NCBI RefSeq assembly: GCF_020700235.1
Contig: NZ_CP085305.1
Location: forward strand, 434,001 to 498,000
Direction of reading: 5' to 3'
DNA from: Haladaptatus pallidirubidus
GTDB lineage: Archaea; Halobacteriota; Halobacteria; Halobacteriales; Haladaptataceae
Length of the DNA: 64,000 nt
Below are positions 7,826 through 17,419 of this stretch, in pieces (position 1 is the stretch's first letter; each line of letters starts with the position of its first letter). The notes under the pieces were generated by a model. That model saw nothing but the letters and a program-made list of their open reading frames with translations. It was not told the origin of the DNA and did not search any database. Position numbers and translations under genes: made by a program.

Positions 7826-8947
7826 ATGAGTACAAACAACACCATTGATGTCGGCGTCCTCGGATATCGTTTTATGGGCAGAGCCCATTCAAATGCCCTA
7901 GCAAGGCTGCCAATGTTTTTCCCGGATGCACCAAAGATAGTTCGTCATACGCTCATTGGCCGGGACGAAGAGTCACTAACAGAGGCTGCCGAACAGTTTG
8001 GCTTTACGAATACCACGACGGACTGGAAAGAGGCGATTGAGGAGGTAGACGTCATCTACAATCTCGGTCCCAATCATATTCATCCAGAACCCTCTATTGC
8101 GGCTTTGGAGGCTGACACCCACGTTTTCTGTGAGAAACCGATGGCGCCGACTCTCAGACAAGCCAAGGAAATGCGTGAAACAGCTGCTGATAGTAAAGCC
8201 CTTGCTGGCTGTGCATTCAACTATCGATTTGTCCCAGCTATCAAGTACGCGAAACGCCTAATCGAGGATGGTGAACTCGGCGAGATTCATCAGTTCCGGG
8301 GGCGCTATCTTCAAGACTGGCTGGTCGACCCCGACGCGCCGTGGTCGTGGCGCAGTGACGCGGAGTTGGCGGGCAGCGGCGCGCTCGGCGACCTCGGCGC
8401 GCACACCATCGACCTCGCACGATTCCTCGTTGGCGACGTAGAGCGCGTGTCGGGCCACCTCCGAACCTTCGTGGACGAGCGTCCGGTCGAAGGGGAAGAC
8501 GAAAACCGGCCGGTAACGGTGGATGACGCGTACTCCGCGCAGGCCGAGTTGGAGGACGGCGTGATGGGAACATTCGAGGCCTCGCGGTTCGCTACGGGGC
8601 ACAAGAACGACCACATCGTCGAGGTTCACGGCTCCAAGGGAAGCTTGAAGTTCTCGCTCGAACGGCTCAACGAACTCGAACTCTTGCGGGACGACAACCG
8701 CGGCTACGAAACGGTGCTCGTCACCGATGAGTCCGACCCCTACATCGACCACTGGTGGCCGCCGGGCCACATCATCGGCTGGGAGCACACCTTCATCCAC
8801 GAGAACTACGAGTTCTTAACCGCAATTAGCGAGGACAAAGAGTTCTCTCCTTCTTTTGAAGATGGTTATCGGGTTCAGCGTATTCTTGATGCAATCCAAC
8901 AGAGTAACAAGCAGCATGAGTGGATTAAATTAGATACGATGAAATAG
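7826..8947 (+). CDS. Gfo/Idh/MocA family NAD(P)-dependent oxidoreductase
   Basis: This 373-residue protein has a Rossmann fold starting GVLGYRFMGRAH (about residues 9-20), the catalytic-Lys motif CEKPM (about 95-99), and a C-terminal alpha/beta substrate domain with GDLGAHTIDLARFL. Members oxidise or reduce sugar hydroxyls using NAD(P), and some act at C3 of glycosides. It follows the TIM-barrel isomerase by nine bases, and a DUF1080 gene lies downstream, so a 3-keto sugar step is plausible (inference). The middle part (about 8311-8810) is far more GC-rich than the ends. The reading frame is intact throughout. Confidence 0.9.
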   Translation: MSTNNTIDVGVLGYRFMGRAHSNALARLPMFFPDAPKIVRHTLIGRDEESLTEAAEQFGFTNTTTDWKEAIEEVDVIYNLGPNHIHPEPSIAALEADTHVFCEKPMAPTLRQAKEMRETAADSKALAGCAFNYRFVPAIKYAKRLIEDGELGEIHQFRGRYLQDWLVDPDAPWSWRSDAELAGSGALGDLGAHTIDLARFLVGDVERVSGHLRTFVDERPVEGEDENRPVTVDDAYSAQAELEDGVMGTFEASRFATGHKNDHIVEVHGSKGSLKFSLERLNELELLRDDNRGYETVLVTDESDPYIDHWWPPGHIIGWEHTFIHENYEFLTAISEDKEFSPSFEDGYRVQRILDAIQQSNKQHEWIKLDTMK

Positions 8948-9337
8948 ATATTTAAATTAATCTGAAATCAACGGCTTACTATGCGACCACTGACCTGAGT
9001 TTTAATCTCTGGATCAGAATGAGATATTTCCAAATCAAATAGACTCTCTGATGCCGTCTCACTCCACTAATCACAGGCGGACACCAACATCCTGGAATAC
9101 CCGAAGTTCTCCCGTCTCATAGAAGAGTCAACAAAGCAATAACTGATAGTTGATGCCATTTCCGATTGATTAAAATTAGCAAAATATTATAAGTAGTATA
9201 TAAATATAAACTAAATTTAATATATATTTTCACTGCGAATTTTAAATATTATGTAGTAATAGATATTATGTATTATTGGAATAGAAATGCTTATTAGTCA
9301 AGTGCGAGATGATATCAAGTAGCACTCATTCTGTCGG
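8948..9337. other. Gene-free AT-rich spacer
   Basis: No gene or recognisable RNA is seen. The second half (about 9170-9290) is almost pure A/T and precedes the DUF1080 gene, so it probably contains that gene's promoter. Confidence 0.5.
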
Positions 9338-10897
9338 ATGAGTGCTACGACCAGTAAGAGACAATATATGAGTGATTCAAACCAAATAGAAGGAAACAGT
9401 GAGTATAGTAAATCAACAAACCGACGGAAAGTTCTCCAAGGGATTAGTACTATCGGCTTAGGAGGTTCTTTCGTTGGGCTCGGACAAGCCTCAGAGTATT
9501 GCCCCGGCAGGAAGAACTCCGGAAAGAATAAAATTCGGCCGCGACGTGTTAAGCCAGGTGCCGAAGGGCTCAGCGCGGACCCACCGTCGGACGCGACGAT
9601 CCTGTGGAACGGTAAAGAGGCCTCTCTCGACGATTGGCAGCACTATCCCGACGGTCGTGATGCTGAATGGATTGAGCACGACGATTACTTCAAGACCAAT
9701 CTTGGAACTGGCGACATTCAACCCAATGAAGAAATAGGTGACTGTCACCTCCACCTCGAGTGGCGAATTCCCGAAGGCTTAGAGGGAGAAGGTCAGGGAC
9801 CAGGAAATAGTGGTCTCTTCATGATGGAAACGTATGAGTTCCAGATCCTCCAGAGCTACGAGAATCCCACCTACCCAAGCGGTCATGCGGGATCGTTCTA
9901 TAAGTACCAGCCAGGTGGCGGCAGCGCGCCGCTGGTTCTCCCAATCCGGCCTCCGGGAGAGTGGCAGGAGTACGACATTATTTGGCGCGGTCCGCGCTTC
10001 GAGGATGGCGAACTCGTTCGCTATCCCCAGGCGACGCTCTTTTTCAACGGCGTGGCCGTCCAAACCCACTTCGATATCCCGGGCCCTGTCTGGTATGACA
10101 CGTTGTACGATTTCGATCACGAGGACTTCGGCCATCCCCGGGATGACGATGGGACATTTCTCGAGGAGGTTCCCTTCAATCTGCAGGATCATGGCAGCAG
10201 CCAAGACGTGGTGCACTTCCGGAATATATGGTATCGTGACCTGCCCGAAGAACCTGTGAAGATCGACAATCCCGACGCGATGCCCCAATATGACAGTTCG
10301 GGTGGCGACTATGAGATGCCTAAGCAAGTCGAACCCGGTGGAGTAGGAACGACTGGCGATGCGCCCGAAGACGCCGACGTGTTGATCGATGATAGGCTGA
10401 CCCTCGAGCCAGGAGACGGTAACTGGGAGAGTGACAACAAGTACGGTGACGTGCAGTTACACGTTGAGTACCGCATCCCCGAGGACGTTAGAGGGAGAGG
10501 CATAGACCGGGTTAACAGCGGCGTCTTAATGATGGGCAAGTACGAGATTCAAATCGTTGACATGCGCTTCCACCGCAACGCTGACGCCGACAAATGGACT
10601 GGCGCCTACACGGACCAAGCTGAACCCCATCACGATGTCGTCAGCCGTCCTGGTGAGTGGCAACAACTTGACATCCTTTGGCAGGGCCCGCGCTTTGACA
10701 GTGTCGAGGTTCAGCCAGCACAAGTGACTGCTTTACTCAACGGCGTCGCCGTCCAGACGCGGCTCTTAGTCGATGGTCCGAACGCCGACGGCAAGCTCGT
10801 AGAATATGAGGAACACGCGTCCGAGCTGCCGCTTCGCCTCCAAGAGGACAACAGCCTAATACAGTTCCGCAACACTTGGGCACGTTCGCTCGACTAA
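9338..10897 (+). CDS. Tat-exported protein with two DUF1080 (3-keto-glycoside hydrolase family) domains
   Basis: A twin-arginine signal, NRRKVLQGISTIGLGG (about residues 29-44), predicts export folded. Two related jelly-roll domains follow, about residues 80-320 and 345-519. Each has a conserved run of NSGLFMMxxYEFQI or NSGVLMMGKYEIQI, PGEWQ(E/Q)(Y/L)DI(I/L)W, a FNGVAVQT or LNGVAVQT strand and a final FRN. DUF1080 proteins hydrolyse 3-keto-glycosides and related sugars or bind them. Start codons at 9338 and 9368 both keep the signal. The Gfo/Idh/MocA enzyme upstream and secreted sugar dehydrogenases downstream fit oxidative glycoside breakdown. A binding-only role for one domain is possible. 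Confidence 0.85.
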   Translation: MSATTSKRQYMSDSNQIEGNSEYSKSTNRRKVLQGISTIGLGGSFVGLGQASEYCPGRKNSGKNKIRPRRVKPGAEGLSADPPSDATILWNGKEASLDDWQHYPDGRDAEWIEHDDYFKTNLGTGDIQPNEEIGDCHLHLEWRIPEGLEGEGQGPGNSGLFMMETYEFQILQSYENPTYPSGHAGSFYKYQPGGGSAPLVLPIRPPGEWQEYDIIWRGPRFEDGELVRYPQATLFFNGVAVQTHFDIPGPVWYDTLYDFDHEDFGHPRDDDGTFLEEVPFNLQDHGSSQDVVHFRNIWYRDLPEEPVKIDNPDAMPQYDSSGGDYEMPKQVEPGGVGTTGDAPEDADVLIDDRLTLEPGDGNWESDNKYGDVQLHVEYRIPEDVRGRGIDRVNSGVLMMGKYEIQIVDMRFHRNADADKWTGAYTDQAEPHHDVVSRPGEWQQLDILWQGPRFDSVEVQPAQVTALLNGVAVQTRLLVDGPNADGKLVEYEEHASELPLRLQEDNSLIQFRNTWARSLD

Positions 10898-11254
10898 AAC
10901 ATATACCTTCGAAATTTCGACCTGGAAACCATAATTGACCAATTCACGGAAAGGAAGCGTCGAGATTTCTAAAATTGGCTATATTTTATCTAATTTAAAT
11001 TTATAATAATGGGCACATGGTGATCTGATGCCTGAGTATCTTACTGGACGACGATATCGCTGTTCATCAATTCTTGGTGAGGTTTGCAAACGGACTCGAT
11101 CATCTCGGCGGTCACCTCAAAGTGGGATCACTGATCGTTGTTAGATACGTTCGTAGTTTCGGTGGCCAAATCACCAAAACATTGCTCTCTTCTAGTAAAC
11201 CACGATGAACAGCGATTTCACTGCCATTTGGCTAGTGGATGTTGCTTTAACTCT
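10898..11254. other. Gene-free spacer
   Basis: I see no supported gene. The segment lies between the 3' ends of the DUF1080 gene and the opposite-strand TatA gene, so transcription converges here. Confidence 0.5.
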
Positions 11255-11503
11255 CTACTCTTGTTCTTGCTTTGGCACTGGATCAATCTCTTGAGTTGTT
11301 TCATTGCGCATCTCTTCAAGTTCCAATTCCATCTTCTTACGTCCCTTTTTGAATTCACCTATTGCCCCACCAGTTGATTTGGCTAATTTCGGGATTTTGC
11401 TAGCACCAAATAATAACACTATTAGTAGTAAGATTATGGCTAATTCTGTCCCACCGGGAATCGGACCGAATAATGGGATTAATACTTTGATCATCATTCC
11501 CAT
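11255..11503 (-). CDS. tatA: Twin-arginine translocase subunit TatA/TatE
   Basis: This 82-residue protein has a short N-terminus, one membrane helix (LAIILLLIVLLFG, about residues 21-33), the hinge GASKIPKL, then an amphipathic helix GGAIGEFKKGRKK and a charged tail. This is the TatA architecture. TatA forms the pore that exports folded proteins with RR signals. Several genes in the window encode likely Tat substrates (DUF1080, isomerase, sugar dehydrogenase, multicopper oxidase, BMP lipoprotein), which fits its location. ATG codons at codons 1, 3 and 4 are all possible starts. Core tatC is not in the window, so this is probably an extra TatA copy. Confidence 0.9.
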   Translation of the reverse strand: MGMMIKVLIPLFGPIPGGTELAIILLLIVLLFGASKIPKLAKSTGGAIGEFKKGRKKMELELEEMRNETTQEIDPVPKQEQE

Positions 11504-11559
11504 ATGCTTTATTCCCCGATCTATAGTTTAAAAGTTTGGCTCTAATAAACCGCTTTGTC

Positions 11560-11930
11560 GGAGTGACTTCTCCCATGACTAAAGTCGTGGCTTCTCTCCC
11601 CTCACAGACGGGAACTGAAGCCGTGCAGGAGTTTCAAGTTCACTCTCCGATCTTTCGATCGATCACGGTGGACAGACACATGCGGACGAGAGTCGCTTTT
11701 TGACCACTATCTGGTGACGGCCTCGCCGAGGTGACGCGCTCTCGGGACGGTGTAGTGGCCTTCATTGACCGGGCAGGTCCTACTCCAACCGCCAATTTTG
11801 TCCGTTGTGCTTCTTCGCTCGATACATCGTTGGATAGCTTAATTCCGGTGGTTGTGATTGAATTGTCGTGTATCCCCACCATGAACGGAAAGAGTTTCAA
11901 CTTTAATGAAGTACCCTAACGCGTATCTAC
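11560..11930 (-). mobile_element. Remnant of an IS1341-type (TnpB) element, right end
   Basis: Read on the minus strand, the end near 11560-11640 is CTCCTGCACGG...AGTTCCC followed by CACGACTTTAGTC and then GAAGTCAC. This resembles the 3' end of haloarchaeal tnpB genes and the right terminus of IS200/IS605-type elements, which end in GTCAC after a short hairpin. The preceding ~280 bases are open only in broken pieces, as in a decayed tnpB 3' region. No intact TnpB motif (RuvC Asp or zinc ribbon) is visible, so the assignment rests on the terminus. Confidence is moderate to low. Confidence 0.4.
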
Positions 11931-11973
11931 ATTCACGATCGACTCGAACGGGAAACAGAGGTGCTAGTGCTGA

Positions 11974-13023
11974 TCACTCTTCGCTCTCGTAAGGTTCCCC
12001 CACAGCAGAGGGCACACGCGTCGACCCCCAAATCGTAAGCACGACGATTACGGCTATATACGGGAACAGATTCACCAACCGGTTGGGAAGGTTAATCCCG
12101 ACCGTTTGGAACTGGATTTGTAGCATGTCTAGGCCTCCGAACAGAAGCGCCGCGAGGGCAGCCCCAATCGGGTTATAGTTACCGAATAGGTAGGCGACTA
12201 TCCCGATCCATCCACGTCCGCTGACCATCGTCTCGCCAGTGCCAGTGAACGACCCAGCATGAGCCATGAGAACGGTACCACCCAATCCCGCCATTACGCC
12301 GGAGAAGATCACCGCTGCATAGCGGACGCGGGTGACGCTAATACCCGCCGTGTCCAGCGCCTCGGGGTTCTCACCGGCGGCCTGAATCCAGTAGCCATAA
12401 CGAGTGTGATAGAGGACCACCCAAGCAGCGACGGTTCCGAGAACGGTGAGGAGCACCAAGGGAGAGATGTTGAACAACAGCGGCCCAACGACTGGTAACT
12501 TGGAGAGAACCGGTATCGTTAGATTGTCGATGCTGGCGAGGCCGGGACTGTTCTGGCTCCCCCAAAGTAACACGGCCATGAACGGCCCGAACCCGAGGCC
12601 AATTAACCAAACCGCTAGACCCGCCACGATCTGATCAGCCTTGTATCGGATCATCAGTACGGCAAAGACCAGTGCGAATAGTAGGATGATCAGCGTCGAC
12701 GTGAGTATGGCGATCCAGAGGGCGCTCTGGCCAGCCGTCTTGCCACCGACGAGCCATGTGATAGCCGCCGTGTTGACAGCTCCAAAAATCATGAACCCTT
12801 CAACGCCGATGTTGAACACGCCGCTTTTCTCGGCGTATAGTCCGCCGATCGCAGTGAGCGCGATCGGTGCTGCTGCCTGAAGTGAGCGTGTGAGAAAGCC
12901 GACAGTGAGAATATCCGCAAGTGGCAGATCAAACCAGGAGATAAACACCATGGACACGAGAACGATCGCAGCGCCAGCCCCGAATCGCATGCGGTTTTGA
13001 GTGGCGTAGGCAGCGATGTTCAT
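11974..13023 (-). CDS. Nucleoside-type ABC importer permease, second subunit (BMP family, YufQ/NupQ-like)
   Basis: This 349-residue polytopic permease has about eight to ten helices. It carries GGLYAEKSGVFNIGVEGFMIFGA (about residues 60-82), the hallmark of BPD_transp_2 permeases of nucleoside and ribose importers, and MSGRGWIGIVAYLFGNYNP further on. It overlaps the upstream permease gene by four bases, so the two are translationally coupled. With the ATPase at 14156 and the BMP lipoprotein at 15847 it forms a complete importer. By family, the substrate is probably a purine or other nucleoside. Confidence 0.9.
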   Translation of the reverse strand: MNIAAYATQNRMRFGAGAAIVLVSMVFISWFDLPLADILTVGFLTRSLQAAAPIALTAIGGLYAEKSGVFNIGVEGFMIFGAVNTAAITWLVGGKTAGQSALWIAILTSTLIILLFALVFAVLMIRYKADQIVAGLAVWLIGLGFGPFMAVLLWGSQNSPGLASIDNLTIPVLSKLPVVGPLLFNISPLVLLTVLGTVAAWVVLYHTRYGYWIQAAGENPEALDTAGISVTRVRYAAVIFSGVMAGLGGTVLMAHAGSFTGTGETMVSGRGWIGIVAYLFGNYNPIGAALAALLFGGLDMLQIQFQTVGINLPNRLVNLFPYIAVIVVLTIWGSTRVPSAVGEPYESEE

Positions 13024-14153
13024 TGCTCGTCGCCTCCGAGACCAGTCCGCTTTGCAGCCATCCGAAACAGTTCCGGTGCGGCGATGAACAGAACGACGAG
13101 GCCGACGGTTCCATTGATTAACTCCGCTGGCACATCGCTGCTCAGTCCGATATAGGAGCCGGCAGAATCGAGGCTGCCAAATAGGAGGCCGGCTGGGATG
13201 ACGCCAAGTGGGTGATTCGCCGCGAGCAGGCTGACGGCGATCGCATCATAGCCATATGAGCCAATTCCGGCAGGGTCGCTGTAATACCCCTGAATCATGA
13301 TAGTAAAAATCGCGCCTGCGATCCCGGCGACCATCCCGGAGACGGTCATCGTTATGACGACCATTCGCTTGGCGTTTACGCCCGAATACGCCGCGGCAGA
13401 TTCCTGATGGCCACTGGTAATTATGTCATACCCGAAGCTGGTCCGGCTCATAAGAATCGCGATTATCGCGGCTATCAGGAATGCGACACCCAGGCCGACG
13501 ACAGAAAAACTAGGGGAATTATAGATGAGTTGGGGTAGCTCGGCGTATTCCGGGAGCCGCTCTGTGTTCGGCGCGGATTGTCCTTCTCCTCGGAATGGAC
13601 CTTCGACAAGCCATCCGACGGTCCCAATCGCGATGAAGTTTAGCATTATCGTTGTAACGATTTCGTTTGCGCCACCGTACGCTTTCAGTATGCCGGGCAC
13701 CGCTGCATACGCGCCGCCGGCGACGATGGCAGCGAGGGTGCCGACGATTATGAGGATAACACCGCCGATCGTCCCCTCAGGGAGTAATGGAGCCGTCCAG
13801 AGGATAGAAAGCACTGTCGCAAACCCGCCGACGATGAACTGCCCTTGGACGCCGATGTTGAACACGCCAGCGCGAAACGCGATCGACACGGAGACGCCAG
13901 TAAGGATAAATAGCGTCGTGAACATGAGTGTCTGTGCAATGGCAGCTTCGCTGCCAAATGCCCCTTCGAGCATGTTTTGACTGAATGCGGCTGGGTTATA
14001 CCCGGTTGTAGCCACGACAAGCAACCCGACGAATAGTGCTAGAATAATCGCTGCCATTGAAATAACAAACCGTTCTATGATCGACATTTTCAACATAGCA
14101 GCTGCGACACGGTCAAGAACGTCACGAGCAGTTTCGGAATTAGAGTCGCTCAT
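13020..14153 (-). CDS. Nucleoside-type ABC importer permease, first subunit (BMP family, YufP/NupP-like)
   Basis: This 377-residue permease has a long cytoplasmic N-terminus and about eight to ten helices. The family stretch FRAGVFNIGVQGQFIVGG lies near residues 93-110, and GANEIVTTIMLNFIAI near 160-175 is the usual cytoplasmic loop that meets the ATPase. It begins two bases after the ATPase gene and overlaps the next permease by four bases. The gene order lipoprotein, ATPase, permease, permease is the standard layout of BMP nucleoside importers. Confidence 0.9.
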   Translation of the reverse strand: MSDSNSETARDVLDRVAAAMLKMSIIERFVISMAAIILALFVGLLVVATTGYNPAAFSQNMLEGAFGSEAAIAQTLMFTTLFILTGVSVSIAFRAGVFNIGVQGQFIVGGFATVLSILWTAPLLPEGTIGGVILIIVGTLAAIVAGGAYAAVPGILKAYGGANEIVTTIMLNFIAIGTVGWLVEGPFRGEGQSAPNTERLPEYAELPQLIYNSPSFSVVGLGVAFLIAAIIAILMSRTSFGYDIITSGHQESAAAYSGVNAKRMVVITMTVSGMVAGIAGAIFTIMIQGYYSDPAGIGSYGYDAIAVSLLAANHPLGVIPAGLLFGSLDSAGSYIGLSSDVPAELINGTVGLVVLFIAAPELFRMAAKRTGLGGDEQ

Positions 14154-14155
14154 GT

Positions 14156-15814
14156 TTAAACGCCTCCGTCACGAGAATCTGTAACTGTCGTGTCTGTATC
14201 ATCGCCTTTTTCAGTTCCCTTTGTAGTCATATCCTTATTTGCTTCTGTAATGTGCATTTCTTCGTCTTCTTCGCCGCTCTCGTCACGACTTCGCCCAGCC
14301 ATCAGGAGACCGAGTTCCTCTTCTGTGACCTTGTCAGGATCGACAACGTCGATAAACTCTCCCTCGTACATGACCGCGATGCGATCGGAGAGGCGTTGAA
14401 TCTCTTCGAGCTTCGAGGAGACAACCACGACTGCTAATCCTGCATCCCGCAGTTCCAGTAGTCGATTATGAATGAACTCGATCGACCCAATGTCAACCCC
14501 ACGGGTTGGATGTGATGCGATCATGACATCTGGATCGCGCATTATTTCACGCCCGACAATGAACTTCTGTTGATTGCCACCGGACAGCGATATCGCTTCG
14601 GAATTAGCGTTTTGTGCCTGCACGTCATATTCATCGATGATCGTCTCGGCGTGGTCATGAACGGCTGACCAATCAATGATGCCGCTACTGACGTATGGGC
14701 TGATCGTCTGGTTACCAAGCAGTGCGTTGCGGACTAGATCGTAGTCTTGTACCAGCCCCTCAGTTTGGCGATCCTCGGGGATATAGGCGATCCCCGACTC
14801 GATGCGATGGCGACGGCTTAAATCAGTAATTTTCTTGTCGTCAAATCGGATCGTTCCTGCTGTAACAGGTCGCAATCCAGCGATTCCCTCGATCAGTTCG
14901 TTCTGGCCATTGCCCTGAACGCCCGCAATGCCGAGGATCTCACCTTCTCGAACAGCGAGATCGACGCCACTAACTTGCTCGAGGCCGCGGTCACCGTCAA
15001 CTCGAACGCCATTAACCTCGAGGACAGGCTCGCCAGGGACGGTCTCTCGGGATTCACGATCGAACAACACCTCCCGTCCGACCATCATGCGCGCCAACTC
15101 CTGTTCGGAGGTTTCGTCGGCAGCTACGGTATCGATGGCCTTCCCGTCGCGGAGGACGGTAATCTGATCAGCGACTGCCAGTGCCTCATCAAGCTTGTGA
15201 GTGATAAAAACTAGTGAGCATCCGGTTTCGGTGAGTTCACGCATCATTTCGAGGAGCTGATCGACCTCTTGTGGCGTGAGAACAGCCGTCGGCTCATCGA
15301 AAATAAGGATGTTGGCGCCCCGATAGAGGGTCTTGACGATCTCAACGCGTTGGCGGACACCGAGATCGAAATCCCGAATTGGTGTGTCAAGATGTCGGTC
15401 GATGTCGAACCTGTAACGCGAGCAAATCGCCTCGATGTCATCCCGGGCGGCCGACTCATCAACTAGCCCGTTCGACGCGGGTTCGTGGCCCAAAATGATG
15501 TTTTGCAGCACCGTCATCGGGCCGACGAGTTGGAAGTGCTGATGGATCATTCCGACGCCCGCCTCCATCGCATCTCGAGGTGAGTCGAACTCGCGAGGCT
15601 CTCCGTCGACGACAATCGTCCCCGAATCTTGATCATACAAGCCGTAGAGGATGCTCATCAGCGTCGTCTTTCCCGACCCGTTCTCACCGAGCAGTGCGTG
15701 AACTGTGCCTTGTTCGAGCGTGAAGTCGATCTCGTCATTAGCCACGACGTCGCCGAACCGTTTGGTGATGCTCTTGAGTCGGACTGTGGGTACCCCTGAG
15801 TCTTTTCTAGTCAT
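14156..15814 (-). CDS. Nucleoside-type ABC importer ATPase with two ABC domains (YufO/NupO-like)
   Basis: This 552-residue protein fuses two ABC cassettes. The first has Walker A GENGSGKTT (about 38-46), Walker B ILIFDEPTA and signature region DLGVRQRVEI. The second has a degenerate Walker A, GVQGNGQNE, but a strong signature, LSGGNQQKF, then VMIASHPTRGVD. This asymmetric pair is typical of sugar and nucleoside importers such as RbsA and YufO. The last ~45 residues are an acidic, Thr- and Asp-rich tail, longer than in bacterial relatives and probably a halophilic extension. It lies between the lipoprotein and permease genes on the same strand. Confidence 0.93.
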   Translation of the reverse strand: MTRKDSGVPTVRLKSITKRFGDVVANDEIDFTLEQGTVHALLGENGSGKTTLMSILYGLYDQDSGTIVVDGEPREFDSPRDAMEAGVGMIHQHFQLVGPMTVLQNIILGHEPASNGLVDESAARDDIEAICSRYRFDIDRHLDTPIRDFDLGVRQRVEIVKTLYRGANILIFDEPTAVLTPQEVDQLLEMMRELTETGCSLVFITHKLDEALAVADQITVLRDGKAIDTVAADETSEQELARMMVGREVLFDRESRETVPGEPVLEVNGVRVDGDRGLEQVSGVDLAVREGEILGIAGVQGNGQNELIEGIAGLRPVTAGTIRFDDKKITDLSRRHRIESGIAYIPEDRQTEGLVQDYDLVRNALLGNQTISPYVSSGIIDWSAVHDHAETIIDEYDVQAQNANSEAISLSGGNQQKFIVGREIMRDPDVMIASHPTRGVDIGSIEFIHNRLLELRDAGLAVVVVSSKLEEIQRLSDRIAVMYEGEFIDVVDPDKVTEEELGLLMAGRSRDESGEEDEEMHITEANKDMTTKGTEKGDDTDTTVTDSRDGGV

Positions 15815-15846
15815 ATTTCAAATACAGGATTTGTATCATATCTATG

Positions 15847-16926
15847 CTAGGATCCGTTACATCCGGTAGCAGTACAAGGAACCTTTATTTCGTCGTTGAT
15901 GATACCTTGCTTGGCTTCCTCTAAGTTCTTGTCGACGACACCTGGCAGATCTCCTTCAAACGCTTGGCCGATCACGCAGTCGATAGCTTCATCCTCAAGT
16001 GTCAGGATGTTTTCGCCGGAAACGCTCTTGAAATTGTCCTTAGCGACCGCCGTCGCGACTTCTCGGGTTCCTTCATTAATGTATTTGACCGCAGACCCGA
16101 GGATGACGTCTTGGAAGTCAGGTAGCGTCTGTGACTGATCGGAATCGACACCGATAGCAAATCGGCCCTTTGCCTGTGCGGCCTCAAAGACCCCCCGTCC
16201 CGCAGCTGCGGCGGCGTGATAGACGATGTCGGCTCCGGCGTCGTACTGAGAGCTAGCGATGTCGGCTGCCGTATCCGTGTCGGTATAGTTACCAATATAC
16301 CCAACATTGACGTTGACGTTCTCGGTAACCCACTTGGCGCCGGCAATGTAAGCCTGCTCAAACGCGTTGATTAGCGACTCGTCGACGCCACCGACGAAGC
16401 CGATTTGAGCATTCTCCGGACCCGTCTCGCCACTTCCCTGGGCGAACTCCTCGGTGGTCAACGTGCCCCCGAGAACGCCTGCCAGATAGGACATCTGGTG
16501 GTTGGCCCAGGTGTACCCGGCAACGTTGGACTCGTCAACGTGGTCGTTGATGAGCATCCAGTTCTGATCGGGGTAGTCTGCGGCGTTCTGAGTTAACGCT
16601 TGGGTATGGTTGTACGAAACCAGCACGATGAGATCATGCTTGCCGGTTTGAGCGAGTTCCGATTGTGTTGACTGGTACTGAGCCTGTTGGGTTTCCTCGA
16701 CCTTGTTAATCTCGATATCATGCTCCTTCTGGGCGCTCTTAAGGCCCTCAAGCGCAAGGTCGTTGAAAGCGTCGTCGTCGAAGCCGGCAGGGCTCGAAAC
16801 GAGCGCAATGTTCGTCGCCCCGTTTCCGGAACCACCACCGTTGCCGTCGTTGCCGCCGAGACAGCCGGCGAGTCCACTGAGTGTTGTGGAAGCACCAATA
16901 ACTTTGAGATAATTTCTTCGGTCCAT
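15847..16926 (-). CDS. BMP-family substrate-binding lipoprotein (nucleoside importer)
   Basis: This 359-residue protein begins MDRRNYLK with twin arginines, then a hydrophobic stretch ending in the lipobox LAGC (Cys about residue 22) and a Gly/Asn-rich linker. That is the usual form of haloarchaeal Tat-exported lipoproteins. The mature part reads ALVSSPAGFDDDAFNDLALEG, typical of basic membrane protein (Med/BmpA) nucleoside-binding proteins, with GFVGGVDE and IVYHAAAAAGRGVFEA as further family segments. It would deliver substrate to the ABC importer encoded just downstream. The ATPase starts 32 bases after its stop codon. Confidence 0.92.
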   Translation of the reverse strand: MDRRNYLKVIGASTTLSGLAGCLGGNDGNGGGSGNGATNIALVSSPAGFDDDAFNDLALEGLKSAQKEHDIEINKVEETQQAQYQSTQSELAQTGKHDLIVLVSYNHTQALTQNAADYPDQNWMLINDHVDESNVAGYTWANHQMSYLAGVLGGTLTTEEFAQGSGETGPENAQIGFVGGVDESLINAFEQAYIAGAKWVTENVNVNVGYIGNYTDTDTAADIASSQYDAGADIVYHAAAAAGRGVFEAAQAKGRFAIGVDSDQSQTLPDFQDVILGSAVKYINEGTREVATAVAKDNFKSVSGENILTLEDEAIDCVIGQAFEGDLPGVVDKNLEEAKQGIINDEIKVPCTATGCNGS

Positions 16927-17419
16927 AATTACATCCCTTGCTTCAATTCTGTCAACACGAAGTCTACACTTATAGATTGCGGAAATTTCTAGATAGAATA
17001 GTGGTTATAGATATACAAGGAGAATACCTGTAGCTTTAGCCGCAGGATGAATCCGACGGCAGGGAACCAAACCGGCCCTGTCTAGTTGAGAGTTTGAGAA
17101 ACGGGCAGGTAGGAGCGAGAAATACTCATACAACTCGCAGACCTACGGTGAACTGTTCTTGGGTGGCCATAGCCTCCGTCTCCAAGAACTGTTCACTTTT
17201 TGGCTTAACAGTGTCAAAGTATGCTAAGGTTTCGTTTTCAATTGCTAATCACTCTACTTCTTCGGTCATCCGTTTTTAGTTGGTGAAAATCGTGGTCATT
17301 AGACTATCCTGAACGAATCGCGGTTATTCTAAAAACCATCTGATTTCTGACGATCTGGGGGAAACAAGTTCCTCAAAGTGCTTAATAAATCAACAATATT
17401 ATCGTAATCTATCTCGCTG
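16927..17419. other. Intergenic region with possible IS200/IS605-type end
   Basis: No intact gene is seen. Around 17030-17070 the bases GTAGCTTTAGCCGCAGGATG resemble termini of haloarchaeal IS200/IS605 elements. On the minus strand a ~40-codon open stretch (about 17130-17255) lacks any motif I recognise. This looks like insertion-sequence debris, but I cannot identify the element. Confidence 0.3.

Noticed and set aside
8258..8800. Opposite-strand open frame of 180 codons inside the oxidoreductase gene
   Set aside because: It mirrors the GC-rich centre of a well-supported Gfo/Idh/MocA gene and has no motif of its own.
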